Numbered from the stretch's first letter, positions 10,006 to 18,438 are shown. The stretch is DNA of 64,000 nt from Streptomyces gobiensis (GCF_021216675.1 NZ_CP086120.1:1240001-1304000); one strand, 5' to 3'. The notes: a model not told the origin generated them from the sequence alone. Translations and numbers: made by a program.

Positions 10006-10356
10006 GTGTCCTTGGGGTCGCTGGAGAGCGAGGTCATGCGGGTGTGCTGGGAAGCCGAGGGCCCGGTGACCGTCCGCACGGTACTCGGCACACTCAATGA
10101 GGACCGGCCCCAGGCGCTGGCGTACACCACCGTGATGACGGTGATGAGCCGTCTCGCCCAGAAGGGCCTCCTCGCCCGGGCACCGCAGGGACGCGGCTAC
10201 ACGTACACCCCGGCCGTGGAGGACGAGGCCGCGCTCGCGGTGCGGGAGGTGTTGCGCACCCACGGGGACGCCGTCGTCGTACGCTTCGCCACTGAGGCAT
10301 CGCTGGATCCGGCGCTGCGCGACCGGCTGCGGCGTCTCCTGGAGGACTCCCAGTGA
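10006..10356 (+). CDS. BlaI/MecI/CopY-family transcriptional repressor
   Basis: A 116-residue winged-helix repressor: LGSLESEVMRVCWEAEGPVTVRTV and LAYTTVMTVMSRLAQKGLL are the family's DNA-binding helices, followed by RGYTYTPAVEDEAALAVREV and a dimerising C-terminal helix. GTG 10006 follows GGAAGG at 9991; the frame is open further upstream but that part overlaps the operator. Family members bind a TACTAC...GTAGTA dyad and are released by cleavage through an M56 (BlaR1/MecR1) membrane protease. Such a gene overlaps its end by four bases. The signal here need not be a beta-lactam; no beta-lactamase is in the window. Confidence 0.92.
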   Translation: MSLGSLESEVMRVCWEAEGPVTVRTVLGTLNEDRPQALAYTTVMTVMSRLAQKGLLARAPQGRGYTYTPAVEDEAALAVREVLRTHGDAVVVRFATEASLDPALRDRLRRLLEDSQ

Positions 10357-11248
10357 TCGGCGCCGGGCGGCACGGCACGGGGAACCGGGCGTTCTGGACA
10401 CTGGTCGCCGTCTCGGCAGCGATCCGGGCCGCCGTGGCCTTCCTCGCCTGCTGCCTCGCGATGGCGCTCCTCTGGCAGTCCGTCCGCCGCGGTACCTGGG
10501 CGCTGTCGTCCGGCCCGGTGTGGGCGGGAGTGACGCTGCTCGGGCTGTCGATTGTGGGGCCGCGTGGTCGGTGGGGCGGCTGTGGCGCGGGGTGCGCGCG
10601 ACTCGTGCCGTCGCCCGCGAGGTCCGTAGCCGTGCCGTCGCCCCGGCCGCCGTGGAACCAGCCGTGGGCGACGCCGCAACGCGGGCCGGGCTGGACCGCT
10701 CCCGCGTGGATGTGGTCGATGCCGCCGTGCCCTTCGCGTTCACCTACGGACTGCTGTGTCCTCGGGTCGCGGTCAGCACACGGATCGCGGCGATCACGAC
10801 ACCGCGGGAACTCCAGGCGCTCTTCGCCCACGAGCGCGAGCACATGCGTGGTCGCGACCCGCTCAGGACCCTGGTCACCGACATCTTGACGGTTCGTCAT
10901 GCCGTCCTCCCGCTCCTGGGCCATCTGCGCACCGCCTTCGTTGCCGACCGGGAGCTGACCGCGGACCGCCGCGCGGTGACGCGGTGCGGGACCGGGGCCG
11001 TCGCCGGGGCACTGCTCAAGGTCACCGATACCCCGCCGTGGGCGTCCGGGGCACCGGCCGCCGCCATGGGGGTGCGGGAACTGCTCGACGTGCGGATCAC
11101 TCAGCTGGAGGCCGGCGAGCCCCCGGTGCGCACGCCGCCTGCCCGGTGGCGCGTAGCGGCCTCTGCGGCTGGGGTGGCGACGTACGCATGGGCGCTGGCC
11201 GGTTCCGCGATACTCATCGCCGCGACCCCGCTGGCCTGTACGGGGTAG
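10353..11248 (+). CDS. M56 (BlaR1-like) membrane metallopeptidase, apparent frameshift
   Basis: Translation starts at GTG 10353, overlapping the BlaI stop, and gives two membrane helices (LVAVSAAIRAAVAFLACC and VWAGVTLLGLSIV). Past about 10,560 this frame turns Arg/Pro-rich and meaningless. The adjacent frame (open from about 10,520 to 11,248) gives the rest of an M56 protease: WSVGRLWRGVRATR, the zinc motif HEREH in LFAHEREHMRGRDPL, ADRELTADRRAV and a last helix. A -1 shift near GTGGGG (about 10,555-10,560) joins them. This may be a sequencing error, a disabled gene or programmed slippage. The intact role would be signal-driven cleavage of the BlaI repressor. Confidence 0.7.
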
Positions 11249-11264
11249 ACCCAGCGAACACGGC

Positions 11265-11302
11265 TACTACGAGAAAGTAGTAACTACTACGCTTGCGTAG
11301 TA
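11265..11302. promoter_or_regulatory. Two perfect BlaI operators in tandem
   Basis: TACTAC-GAGAAA-GTAGTA (11265-11282) and TACTAC-GCTTGC-GTAGTA (11285-11302) are two perfect dyads two bases apart, 20 bp centre to centre. They lie just before the methyltransferase gene, whose ATG is at 11338, and match the box before the BlaI gene. Confidence 0.9.
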
Positions 11303-11337
11303 GGCTGGAGTCTGACCCAAGGAAGGGAGTCGCCGCC

Positions 11338-12009
11338 ATGACCACCGCCCCTTCAAGGCAGCCGCAGGTGAGGCATCCGCTGTTCGCCCGCATCTATCCG
11401 AGGATCAATGCTTTCGCGGAGGCCCATGGCGCGCTGGAACACCGTCGGGAACTGCTCGCCGATGCGGCTGGCCGGATCGTGGAGATCGGCGCCGGCACCG
11501 GGGCGAACTTCCGCCGCTACCCGCCGCAGGTGGAGCAGGTCATCGCCGTCGAGCCTGAGCCGCGACTGCGTGAACTCGCCGAGCGGGCGGCGGCCGTCGC
11601 GTCCGTCCCTGTGGAGGTCCGTGCGGGCCGGGCAGAGGAACTGCCCGTGCCGGACGGCTCCGTCGACGCCGCAGTGGCCTCGCTCGTGCTGTGCAGCATC
11701 GCCGACGTGCCGCGGGCCCTTGCGGAGGCGGCACGCGTTCTGCGGCCCGGCGGGCGCCTGTACTTCTACGAGCATGTCCGCTCCACGAACCCCCGGTTCG
11801 CCCGGAAACAGCGGATCCTGAACGTGGTGTGGCCCCTGCTGGCCGGAGGGTGCAGCCTCACCCGGCAGACCGAACAGGCCATCACCGACGTCGGCTTCAC
11901 CATCGAGCAGGCACGGCACTTCGACTTCCTCATCAATGGCCGCACCACGCCCAGCTCTCCGTGCGTCATCGGCGTCGCCCGCAAGGCCGGGCGGCCCGAC
12001 TCCGAGTGA
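11338..12009 (+). CDS. Class I SAM-dependent methyltransferase (BlaI-controlled)
   Basis: A 223-residue UbiE/Methyltransf_11-type protein: SAM motif I is IVEIGAGTGANFRRY (about residues 47-61), followed by VIAVEPEP, an LPVPDGSVDAAVASLVLCSI motif and LRPGGRLYFYEHVR. These are typical of enzymes acting on small or lipid-like substrates; the substrate is unknown. ATG 11338 follows GGAAGGGA. Two perfect BlaI boxes occupy its promoter, so it is the clearest output of the BlaI/M56 pair. The second half keeps a Cys-containing AGGCSLTRQTE segment. Confidence 0.85.
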   Translation: MTTAPSRQPQVRHPLFARIYPRINAFAEAHGALEHRRELLADAAGRIVEIGAGTGANFRRYPPQVEQVIAVEPEPRLRELAERAAAVASVPVEVRAGRAEELPVPDGSVDAAVASLVLCSIADVPRALAEAARVLRPGGRLYFYEHVRSTNPRFARKQRILNVVWPLLAGGCSLTRQTEQAITDVGFTIEQARHFDFLINGRTTPSSPCVIGVARKAGRPDSE

Positions 12010-12074
12010 GTGCGGGAGGTCGGTCGCCGAAGGGCTCTTATGGGGGTTGGGGGCGATGCGGTGGCGCCAGGTGG

Positions 12075-12638
12075 TCACGCCTTCTCGGCGGCGATGTCCT
12101 TGATGATGGGGTGGAAGTCCCGGTAGGTGAGGGGGCCGATGGACAGGGCGGCCACCCGGCCTTGCTTGTCCAGGACGTACGTGGTGGGCACGGCCCGGGG
12201 CGCCAGCTGCCTGAAGCCGGTCGCGGTGCGGCCGTCCGGGTCGTAGATGCTGGGGTAGGTGATGCCGTAGTTGCGCTCGAAGGCCTTCGCTGCGGATTTG
12301 TTGTCGCGGATGTCGATGCCGAGGAATCTCACCCCCAGCGGCTCGGTCTTCTGGGAGAGTTTCCTGAGCTCGGGGGCCTCCTTACGGCATGGCGCGCACC
12401 ACGAGCCCCAGATGTTGATCACTACCACCTGGCCGCGCATGCGGGCGATATCGGCCTGTTCGCCGTCCAGGGTGGTGCCCTTCAGGGTGGGGATCACGGT
12501 GCGTTCGCCGGGTTGGACATACTGCGAAGAGCTGCCTTTCGCCGCCCCCAGGGACCCGGTGCTGTTGTCTTCCTTCTGGGTGCTGCCGCAGGCGGTGAGG
12601 GTCCCGGCGGCCAGGGCCAGCAGCCCGGCGACAGCCAT
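12075..12638 (-). CDS. TlpA/ResA-like thiol-disulfide lipoprotein
   Basis: A 187-residue lipoprotein with a lipobox (GTLTAC, Cys about 17) and a thioredoxin fold of the TlpA/ResA type: VVVINIWGSWCAPCRKEAPEL holds the CxxC pair, RFLGIDIRDNKSAAKAF follows, and the cis-Pro region is RAVPTTYVLDKQG. Such proteins reduce disulfides outside the membrane, chiefly apocytochrome c haem sites, with electrons from CcdA. It is the last gene of a six-gene minus-strand run that starts with a CcdA homologue at 15287. A close paralogue sits at 20609 before ResB. Confidence 0.92.
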   Translation of the reverse strand: MAVAGLLALAAGTLTACGSTQKEDNSTGSLGAAKGSSSQYVQPGERTVIPTLKGTTLDGEQADIARMRGQVVVINIWGSWCAPCRKEAPELRKLSQKTEPLGVRFLGIDIRDNKSAAKAFERNYGITYPSIYDPDGRTATGFRQLAPRAVPTTYVLDKQGRVAALSIGPLTYRDFHPIIKDIAAEKA

Positions 12639-12703
12639 GCGCCGCGACGGTCCCGCCGGGCGGGGGCCGGTGGGGGACGGTCGCCGGCGTATGTCCGAGA
12701 GGC

Positions 12704-13000
12704 TCAGCGCGACTCATCCTTCTGGAGCCGGACAGCGTCGGTGGAGCGGAGGTCGAGCTCGTGGTGGAGCAGCTGGACCTCTTCGCGCAGCCGCTTGATC
12801 TCCGCGTCCGTGCTGTCGGGCACAGAGGGCTGCGCGCTTTTCCCGGGGTCCGTGGTGGAGTGGCAGGCCGCCTGCCCGGCCTGGGACTGCTGCGGCATCA
12901 TGTGGCAGCCGCGGCCCTGCCGCATGGGCCGGACGCAGAAGAAGTAGGTGAAGGTGATGGCGGCTGCGGCGGCCAGCGGAGGCAGGATCGTATCGATCAC
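12704..13000 (-). CDS. Small membrane-anchored coiled-coil protein
   Basis: A 98-residue protein starting at GTG 13000, overlapping the stop of the gene upstream. One N-terminal helix (ILPPLAAAAAITFTYFFCV) is followed by RPMRQGRGCHMMPQQSQ, a Cys/His/Met-bearing stretch, and a C-terminal coiled coil (DAEIKRLREEVQLLHHELDL). I recognise no family. The Cys-rich juxtamembrane region and position in the CcdA/thioredoxin operon suggest a role in metal or thiol handling. Confidence 0.68.
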   Translation of the reverse strand: MIDTILPPLAAAAAITFTYFFCVRPMRQGRGCHMMPQQSQAGQAACHSTTDPGKSAQPSVPDSTDAEIKRLREEVQLLHHELDLRSTDAVRLQKDESR

Positions 13001-13248
13001 CGCGTGCGCTCCTGGGCCGGTGCCTCGGGCTGGCTGTCGACCTTGGCGCGCAGGCCGGCGATCTCCTCGCGCAGGGCGTCCATTTCCTGCTGGCGCGGGT
13101 CCTTGTCGAATCCCGCGAAGCCTGCGTTCTTGTCCTGCGGGGCCGGGGTGGCACCCTGCTGGCGGTTGCCCCCCTTCATCATGAACCACATCATCGCGCC
13201 CATGCCGAGGGGGCAGGCGAGCAGGGCCAGAGCGTAGAACGCGTCCAT
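12997..13248 (-). CDS. Small membrane protein (DUF2933-like in form)
   Basis: 83 residues: an N-terminal helix with a Cys and many Met (LALLACPLGMGAMMWFMMKGG), then a polar linker and a coiled coil (RQQEMDALREEIAGLRAKV). The Met/Cys-rich helix with a following heptad repeat resembles small DUF2933-type proteins found with copper genes, but this is not a firm match. It shares its layout (helix plus coiled coil) with the next gene, which it overlaps, so the two may form a heterodimer. Confidence 0.68.
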   Translation of the reverse strand: MDAFYALALLACPLGMGAMMWFMMKGGNRQQGATPAPQDKNAGFAGFDKDPRQQEMDALREEIAGLRAKVDSQPEAPAQERTR

Positions 13249-13262
13249 TACGGTCTCCTTTG

Positions 13263-13562
13263 TTACTGCTTCGGGGTGGGGTCTATCGGGGTGGTGGCGG
13301 GGGCTGCCGCAGCCTTCAGGGCGCGGCGCAGCTTGCGTTCGGAGAGGCGGCCGTAGGAGAAGGGCTTGCCGTCCAGCAGGATGCCGGGGGCGAAGAGCAC
13401 TCCGGCCTCGGCGCCGAGGCGTCGGCCTTCCTCACTGGTCAGATCGATCTCGGTAATCACCAGGGGGTGGTCGGCGCCGACCTTGGCAAGGACGGTTTTG
13501 GCGTGCTCGCAGAAGGCGCAGTCGGCCTGGGTGAGCAGCGCGATCCGGTGCGGGGCGGTCAT
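13263..13562 (-). CDS. Glutaredoxin-like thiol protein
   Basis: A 99-residue cytoplasmic glutaredoxin/thioredoxin-fold protein: RIALLTQADCAFCEHAKTVL contains the CxxC pair, FAPGILLDGKPF the cis-Pro loop, then RLSERKLRRAL. No signal peptide is visible. Its start overlaps the upstream redoxin stop by four bases, so it belongs to the CcdA-led operon. It may carry reducing power on the inner side. Confidence 0.88.
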   Translation of the reverse strand: MTAPHRIALLTQADCAFCEHAKTVLAKVGADHPLVITEIDLTSEEGRRLGAEAGVLFAPGILLDGKPFSYGRLSERKLRRALKAAAAPATTPIDPTPKQ

Positions 13563-14281
13563 GCGGCGCGCCCCGCCTTCAGGTCATCCAGGAGCTTGTC
13601 GACCTTGACGTACATGGTGTAGTCGGGGGCGCCGCCGTAGTCCGCGCGCCACTGGATCTTGCCGTCGGGGCCGACCAGAATGAAGCTGTGGCCGTTCCTG
13701 GTGGTGCCCATCATGCCGTACTGGTTGGTGGTGTACTCCTTGGAGACCTTCAGGTCGGGATCGGAGAGCACCGGGGACTTGATGCCCTCGTCGGCGACCT
13801 TGCGCTTGGTCAGGTCGGCCGGGTCGGTGGTGATGGAGAGCATGGTGTCGACGCCGAGGCCCTCGACCTTCTTCCATGCCTTGTCCAGATCGACGATCTG
13901 GTCCCAGCACGGCTGGCAGCCGCCGCCTTCGTGGAAGTACAGCAGCACGGTCTCACCGCGGTGATCGGCCAGGTTCTCCTTGCCGCCCGCGCTGGAGGCC
14001 AGGGTGAAGTCGGGGGTGGTCTTGCCGATGCCGGGCTTGCCGACGTCGTAGCTGACGTTCTGTGCTGCCTGCTCGGACTGGTTGAACACCAGGTACAGCC
14101 CCCCGGTGACGGCGACCACCACCGCGGTGACCAGGGCGGTACGGCGCAGCCGCCGGTTGCGCTGCTCCCGCTGCTCGCGCTGCTTCTCGGCCTCGCGCAG
14201 CTGTTTGGCCTTCTCGCGCCGGGCGGCCTTGTTTGCGGTTTTGGTGCCGGGCTTGGGTGTGGAGCTGGTGTCAGCGGCCAT
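13559..14281 (-). CDS. Membrane-anchored redoxin (AhpC/TSA-like)
   Basis: A 240-residue protein with a long charged cytoplasmic N-terminus (many Lys/Arg/Glu, about residues 10-45), one helix (TALVTAVVVAVTGGLYLVF) and an outside redoxin domain: TPDFTLASSAGG, LLYFHEGGGCQPCWDQIV with the CxxC pair, SITTDPADLTKRKV, and GHSFILVGPDGKIQWRADYGG. This is typical of actinobacterial membrane redoxins fed by CcdA. It overlaps the CcdA-like gene by 11 bases and the glutaredoxin gene by four, so the three are co-translated. Confidence 0.9.
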   Translation of the reverse strand: MAADTSSTPKPGTKTANKAARREKAKQLREAEKQREQREQRNRRLRRTALVTAVVVAVTGGLYLVFNQSEQAAQNVSYDVGKPGIGKTTPDFTLASSAGGKENLADHRGETVLLYFHEGGGCQPCWDQIVDLDKAWKKVEGLGVDTMLSITTDPADLTKRKVADEGIKSPVLSDPDLKVSKEYTTNQYGMMGTTRNGHSFILVGPDGKIQWRADYGGAPDYTMYVKVDKLLDDLKAGRAA

Positions 14282-15287
14282 CGGTGGGGGCCTCCATGGG
14301 GGTCGTGCGGTCGGTGTCGGCGGCGGAAGCCGGGGTGAGGAGCGAGCCGGGAGCGGCTTCGGGTCCGCTGCAGCAGGCGGCGCCGGACGGCGCCGGGTCG
14401 GGCTCTTCGGCGCCGTCGGGCTCGGCCCCGGGCGGGGTGGCGGGCCGCAGCGCGCGGCGGATCAGCAGCGCCAGCACCACGGCGGCGGCCAGCGCCACCG
14501 CCCAGCCGGGCAGCCAGGACAAGGCGTCGGTGATCCGCGAGGCGTAGTGGTCCAGATCGGCGGAGAGCCGGACCCGCCAGCCCGAGGCGGACATGTCCGA
14601 TCCGCTGAAGCCGAGTGCCACCGTCAGCACGCCCATGGCCACCAGCAGGCCGCCCGCGAGGAGATCGCCCAGCGGCAGAGTGCGCTGCCACCTCCCGGCG
14701 CGCAGCCGCACCTGGCGGCTCTGCAGCAGCCGTGCCGGGCCGCGGTGCCCGCGTTCCCAGGCCAGGGCGATGGCCACCAGCGGGGCGACCATGCCCAGCA
14801 CGTAGACGAACCCGACGCTCAGCGCCGCCAGGAAGGAGCCGCTGGCCCCGGACAGCACCACGACGCCGGCCAGCACCGGCGCGCAGCACGCGCTGGCGAT
14901 GCCGGAGAACGCCCCGAGCCCGTAGGCGGCCTTGAAGCCGCCGCCCTGCTGCGGGGTGCCCCCGGACGGCATCGGCAGCTTCGGCTTCCACCCGGCCAGC
15001 ACCGCCAGACCGCCGGCCAGCATGAGCACGCCACCGGTCAGATAGATCCACAGGTGGTACCTCTGGAACACGGAGGAGAGGGCGGTGGCGCCCAGTCCGA
15101 TGGGGACGATGATGGTGGCCACTCCGGCGCCGAAGGCCAGCGTGCCCGCCACGACCCGGCCCCGGGAGCGGAAGCCGGTGGCGAAGTACGCCGGCAGCAT
15201 CACCGAGATACAGCACGGCGCCAGCAGCGCCACCATCCCGCCGAGGAACGACGCCAGCAGCGTCGTCCCGAACAGCAGCTCGCTCAT
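14271..15287 (-). CDS. CcdA/DsbD-like electron transporter, Cys-rich
   Basis: A 338-residue membrane protein. The first helix carries LLAPCCISVMLPAYFA and the fourth ASACCAPVLAGVVVL, the paired-Cys helices that pass electrons across the membrane in CcdA/DsbD-type proteins. About seven helices are seen, then a polar tail with SGAACCSGPEA. It differs from the second CcdA at 15468, which has single canonical CCLPL and TPCIGP motifs. It heads the six-gene minus-strand operon and starts 61 bases from a copy of the 15-bp dyad. Confidence 0.88.
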   Translation of the reverse strand: MSELLFGTTLLASFLGGMVALLAPCCISVMLPAYFATGFRSRGRVVAGTLAFGAGVATIIVPIGLGATALSSVFQRYHLWIYLTGGVLMLAGGLAVLAGWKPKLPMPSGGTPQQGGGFKAAYGLGAFSGIASACCAPVLAGVVVLSGASGSFLAALSVGFVYVLGMVAPLVAIALAWERGHRGPARLLQSRQVRLRAGRWQRTLPLGDLLAGGLLVAMGVLTVALGFSGSDMSASGWRVRLSADLDHYASRITDALSWLPGWAVALAAAVVLALLIRRALRPATPPGAEPDGAEEPDPAPSGAACCSGPEAAPGSLLTPASAADTDRTTPMEAPTDGR

Positions 15288-15348
15288 CCAGTCCCTTTCC
15301 AGCAGATCGCGGGCCCTGGCAGCCCGCGATCACCTATGCAGCTTCGGA

Positions 15349-15363
15349 CCTAAGATACCTAGG
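15349..15363. promoter_or_regulatory. Redox-block dyad, copy 1 (CCTAAG-ATA-CCTAGG)
   Basis: This inverted repeat lies between the two divergent CcdA genes, 62 bases from one start and 105 from the other. Read on the minus strand with its flanks (ATCTCCTAGGTATCTTAGG) it matches copy 2 at 17087 in about 16 of 19 positions. Similar dyads occur at 20452 and 20585. The regulator is unknown. Confidence 0.7.
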
Positions 15364-15467
15364 AGATAGAGTCGTGTCGACCGCCCGCCCGGAACGGGCC
15401 CGGCGGCGGCACCTGATCAGCGCCCCGTAGCCAGGGCCTGCACCCGCCCTGTGGAAAGGCACCGAAT

Positions 15468-16244
15468 TTGTCCGTCGACATCAGCCAGGTGGTCGGCTCC
15501 GGCTCCCTGTTCCTGGCCGCGCCCATCGCCCTGGCCGCGGGGGCGATCACCGTCGCCTCCCCGTGCTGCCTGCCCCTGGTCCCGGGCTATCTCTCGTACA
15601 CCACCGGCATGACCGCCGCCGACGCCCACGAGGCCCAGAGCGCCCCGGGTGGCCGCGTCCGGTCCCGGGCCCTGCTGGGCACCGGTCTGTTCATCCTCGG
15701 CTTCGCTGCCGTGTTCACCGCCTACGGCGCACTGTTCGGGTCCCTCAGCACACTGCTGCTCGCCCACCAGGACACCGTCATCCGGGTACTCGGCGTGCTC
15801 ACCATCGTGCTCGGCCTGATGTTCATGGGCGCCCTGCAGCGCATCCCGCTGCTGTCGCGCACCTTCAAGCCGCAGTTCGCCCCTCGGGCCGGGCTCACCG
15901 GCGCACCGGTAATGGGTGTGATGTTCGGCATCGGCTGGACCCCCTGCATCGGCCCCACCCTCGCCGCAGTGCTCTCCCTGTCCATCACCACCGGTTCGGC
16001 AGGACGCGGCGCCTTCCTGGCCTTCCTCTACGCGGTCGGGGTCGGCATACCGTTCCTGCTGTTCACCCTCGCCCTCGGCAAGTCGTTGCGCGGCTTCGAC
16101 TTCCTCCGCCGCCACACCCGCACCATGCTGCTCATCGGCGGCGGACTATTGGTGGCCGTCGGTGTGGCCCAGGTCTCGGGCCTGTGGAGCCTGATGATCT
16201 ACGAGATGCAGACCTGGATCAGCGGTTACGAACTCCCCCTGTGA
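15468..16244 (+). CDS. ccdA: CcdA-type cytochrome c biogenesis transporter
   Basis: A 258-residue six-helix protein: [19 protein letters not shown] is the first redox helix, and [16 protein letters not shown] the second. Both are diagnostic of CcdA, which moves electrons from cytoplasmic thioredoxin to outside TlpA/ResA proteins. TTG 15468 is preceded by GGAAAGG and gives [13 protein letters not shown] 15489 is a shorter choice. It is transcribed alone, divergent from the CcdA-like operon and sharing the dyad at 15349. Confidence 0.93.
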   Translation: MSVDISQVVGSGSLFLAAPIALAAGAITVASPCCLPLVPGYLSYTTGMTAADAHEAQSAPGGRVRSRALLGTGLFILGFAAVFTAYGALFGSLSTLLLAHQDTVIRVLGVLTIVLGLMFMGALQRIPLLSRTFKPQFAPRAGLTGAPVMGVMFGIGWTPCIGPTLAAVLSLSITTGSAGRGAFLAFLYAVGVGIPFLLFTLALGKSLRGFDFLRRHTRTMLLIGGGLLVAVGVAQVSGLWSLMIYEMQTWISGYELPL

Positions 16245-16512
16245 CGGCGGCCCCGGACGCATGGTGCGGTTTTCGCCAGCCGCCGAGGGTTCCGGGCGCG
16301 GGCGGCCGCATCCTTGCCCGCCCTTGTGGCGGGTGTGCGGTCGCATGATGGCGCTGGACGGCAGGGCGAGGCAAGACCCCTCGCTCTTCGCGGACACCGC
16401 GACCACGGGTCCTGCGGCCCTGCCCTCGGCTCCCGGCGGCTCCAGCGCCGAGGAGAGGGACGGCCACCTCACTCTCCGCCGACTGGCGGCCCCCGTCCGG
16501 ATGCGAGCCCTG

Positions 16513-16545
16513 GGCCCGGCGGGAGCGGGGTGCTCCCGCCGGGCC
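16513..16545. terminator. Strong 14-bp hairpin
   Basis: GGCCCGGCGGGAGC pairs perfectly with GCTCCCGCCGGGCC around a five-base loop, 11 bases beyond the stop of the minus-strand metal-binding gene. The rest of the 311-base gap 16245-16555 shows a second, looser hairpin near 16300-16345 and no gene. Confidence 0.8.
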
Positions 16546-16555
16546 AGGGCCTCGA

Positions 16556-17011
16556 TCAGGCGTGCTTGTCGCAGCATCCCGTGCTGCCGTCATCCCGCGC
16601 TGGCATGCGATGCGAGGCGGGCGATCCGGCACAGCAGCTGCCCTGCTTGGCGGTCCGGGCCGATTTGCCGTGCGATGCGGCGCAGCACTTCTTGTGCTTG
16701 GCGGACTGGGCTGATGCGCCGTGCCCGCAGCACGCGCAGCTCTGACCAAGCGCCGAGTGCGTCGTGCAGGCGGCCTTGCATCGGTGCTTCGCGGCGGCCG
16801 AACGGACCGCCGCCGAGCCCATGGGCATCTCCATGCGCATCGCCTCCGCGCGCGTGTCCGCCGCCATGGCGCGCATCTGTGAGGCCATGCCCATGCCGCT
16901 CGCAGCGGGCGATGCGGGGGTGTGTGCCTGCGCCAGGCCGGAGAACCCGGCCGTGACGGCCAGAATGGCCCCGGCGAGGACACCGGCGCGGGCGAGAGGT
17001 CGTGTGATCAT
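16556..17011 (-). CDS. Secreted His/Cys/Met-rich putative metal-binding protein
   Basis: A 151-residue exported protein with signal peptide MITRPLARAGVLAGAILAVT, cleavage near AQAHT. The first part is Met-rich (GMGMASQMRAM, MRMEMPMG). The second half has at least ten Cys in pairs or short motifs (CKAAC, CACCGHG, KKCCAA, SCCAG, CCDKHA) with interspersed His and Lys. The pattern suits a copper- or silver-scavenging or storage protein outside the membrane. I recognise no family. Copy 2 of the dyad lies 76 bases upstream of its ATG, and a strong hairpin ends it. Confidence 0.75.
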   Translation of the reverse strand: MITRPLARAGVLAGAILAVTAGFSGLAQAHTPASPAASGMGMASQMRAMAADTRAEAMRMEMPMGSAAVRSAAAKHRCKAACTTHSALGQSCACCGHGASAQSAKHKKCCAASHGKSARTAKQGSCCAGSPASHRMPARDDGSTGCCDKHA

Positions 17012-17086
17012 ACGGCTACCTTCTGTTGACGCTGGTCTGCAACGGCCTGTCGCAGAGTGCTGACGCTCCGGCACACTAGCCGATCT

Positions 17087-17101
17087 CCTAAGAGTCTTGG
17101 G
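17087..17101. promoter_or_regulatory. Redox-block dyad, copy 2 (CCTAAG-AGT-CTTGGG)
   Basis: Together with the preceding ATCT this matches copy 1 in extended form. It lies 76 bases upstream of the His/Cys/Met-rich protein gene. The 440-base divergent region 17012-17451 otherwise holds no gene I can support; the lipoprotein gene on the plus strand starts at its far end. Confidence 0.65.
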
Positions 17102-17451
17102 TCTTGGTGGGGTGCTGATCCCCTGTACGGGTGGAGTCCTGCTCCATCCGGGGAGAACCGCCGTGCGGGTTGCCCTGGCAGGCCAGAGGCCGGCGCGGCG
17201 GGTCGGGCGGCAAGGTGCAGGCTGTGAGTGGGCGGCCCTGGGGCGGTGATCCGGGAGGCGTGGCCGGTCAGGGGTCGGGAACAAGTCTGTCTTGTGGCAG
17301 TGACCGGTTGGGGTGGGGCTGCGGTCGTCCGGGACGGACTCAACTCCGGAAACGCGTAGGTTGTAGGCGGTGACGGGTCCGGTTCTCTCGTGGGCCGACC
17401 GCGCCGCGCCCGCAGCAGCATGCGTTCCGCCCCGTACGAGGACACATCCCG

Positions 17452-18324
17452 ATGCCGTTCCGTCTCCGCCCCCTGGCCACCGCCGCGGTCCTGCTCGCGG
17501 CCACTCTGACCGCCTGCACCGGCGGCGCCGACACCTCGCCCACTGAGGAATCACCCGCCTCCGGAGCGGCTGTCAGCCATATCCACGGGCTCGGCATTGA
17601 CCCGGCCGACGGACGGCTGTACGTCGCCACCCACGAGGGCGTCATCGCCGTCGCCAAGGACGGCTCCTTCAAGCGGGTCAGCGACACCGCCGACTACATG
17701 GGCTTTACCGTGGCCGGGCCCAAGAACTTCCTCGGCAGCGGGCACCCGGCCCCCGGCACCGACGCTCCGTCCAACCGCGGCCTGATCGAGTCCACCGATG
17801 CCGGAAAGACCTGGAAGACCCGCTCCCTGGAGGGGAAGGCCGACTTCCACGCCCTGGAGTACGCCCACGACACCATCTACGGCTACGACAGCACCAGCGG
17901 CATGCTGCGCGTCAGCAAGGACGGCAAGAAGTGGGACGACCGCGCCAAGCTCGCCGCCCTGGACATCGCCGTCAGCCCCAAGGACCCCGACCTGCTGCTG
18001 GCCACCACCCAGGACGGCATCGCCAGGAGCACCGACGGCGGCGAGACCTTCGGTGACAGCGCCGAGCCGGTGCTGGCCTTCCTCTCCTGGGCAGAGCCCG
18101 AGGCCCTGTACGGGATCAACCCGGCCGGCGCGCTGAACCGCAGCACCGACGGCGGTGCCACCTGGAAGAAGGCGGGCACCGTGCCCGGCGGACGGCCCCA
18201 GGCGCTCACTGCCGTCGACGCCGACCGCGTGCTGGCCGCCACCCAGGACGGCGTCTACGAAACCCGCAACGGCGGCAAGACCTTCACCAAGCGCCTGCAG
18301 GTCACCCCGGCGGCCGGCCACTGA
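17452..18324 (+). CDS. BNR-repeat lipoprotein (F510_1955 glycosylhydrolase-like family)
   Basis: A 290-residue lipoprotein (lipobox LTAC, Cys about 23) with a beta-propeller made of Asp-box/BNR-like repeats: STDAGKTWKTRS, SKDGKKWDDRA, STDGGETFGD, STDGGATWKKAG and TRNGGKTFTKR. The SHIHGLGIDPADGRLYVATH start is characteristic of the F510_1955 family. These share the sialidase-like fold, but a hydrolase activity is not shown; many act as outside binding or assembly factors. It lies between metal-binding and methyltransferase genes and is lone on its strand here. Confidence 0.82.
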   Translation: MPFRLRPLATAAVLLAATLTACTGGADTSPTEESPASGAAVSHIHGLGIDPADGRLYVATHEGVIAVAKDGSFKRVSDTADYMGFTVAGPKNFLGSGHPAPGTDAPSNRGLIESTDAGKTWKTRSLEGKADFHALEYAHDTIYGYDSTSGMLRVSKDGKKWDDRAKLAALDIAVSPKDPDLLLATTQDGIARSTDGGETFGDSAEPVLAFLSWAEPEALYGINPAGALNRSTDGGATWKKAGTVPGGRPQALTAVDADRVLAATQDGVYETRNGGKTFTKRLQVTPAAGH

Positions 18325-18438
18325 ACCACGCCGAGGCCGGGTGGGCCCCGGGTGCGGGTACTGCGCTCCGGCAGCGCCTGCTGCCGCGGCCCGGCACGCG
18401 CTGCCATCCTGAATGCACCCGGCCGGAGGGGCACATCC

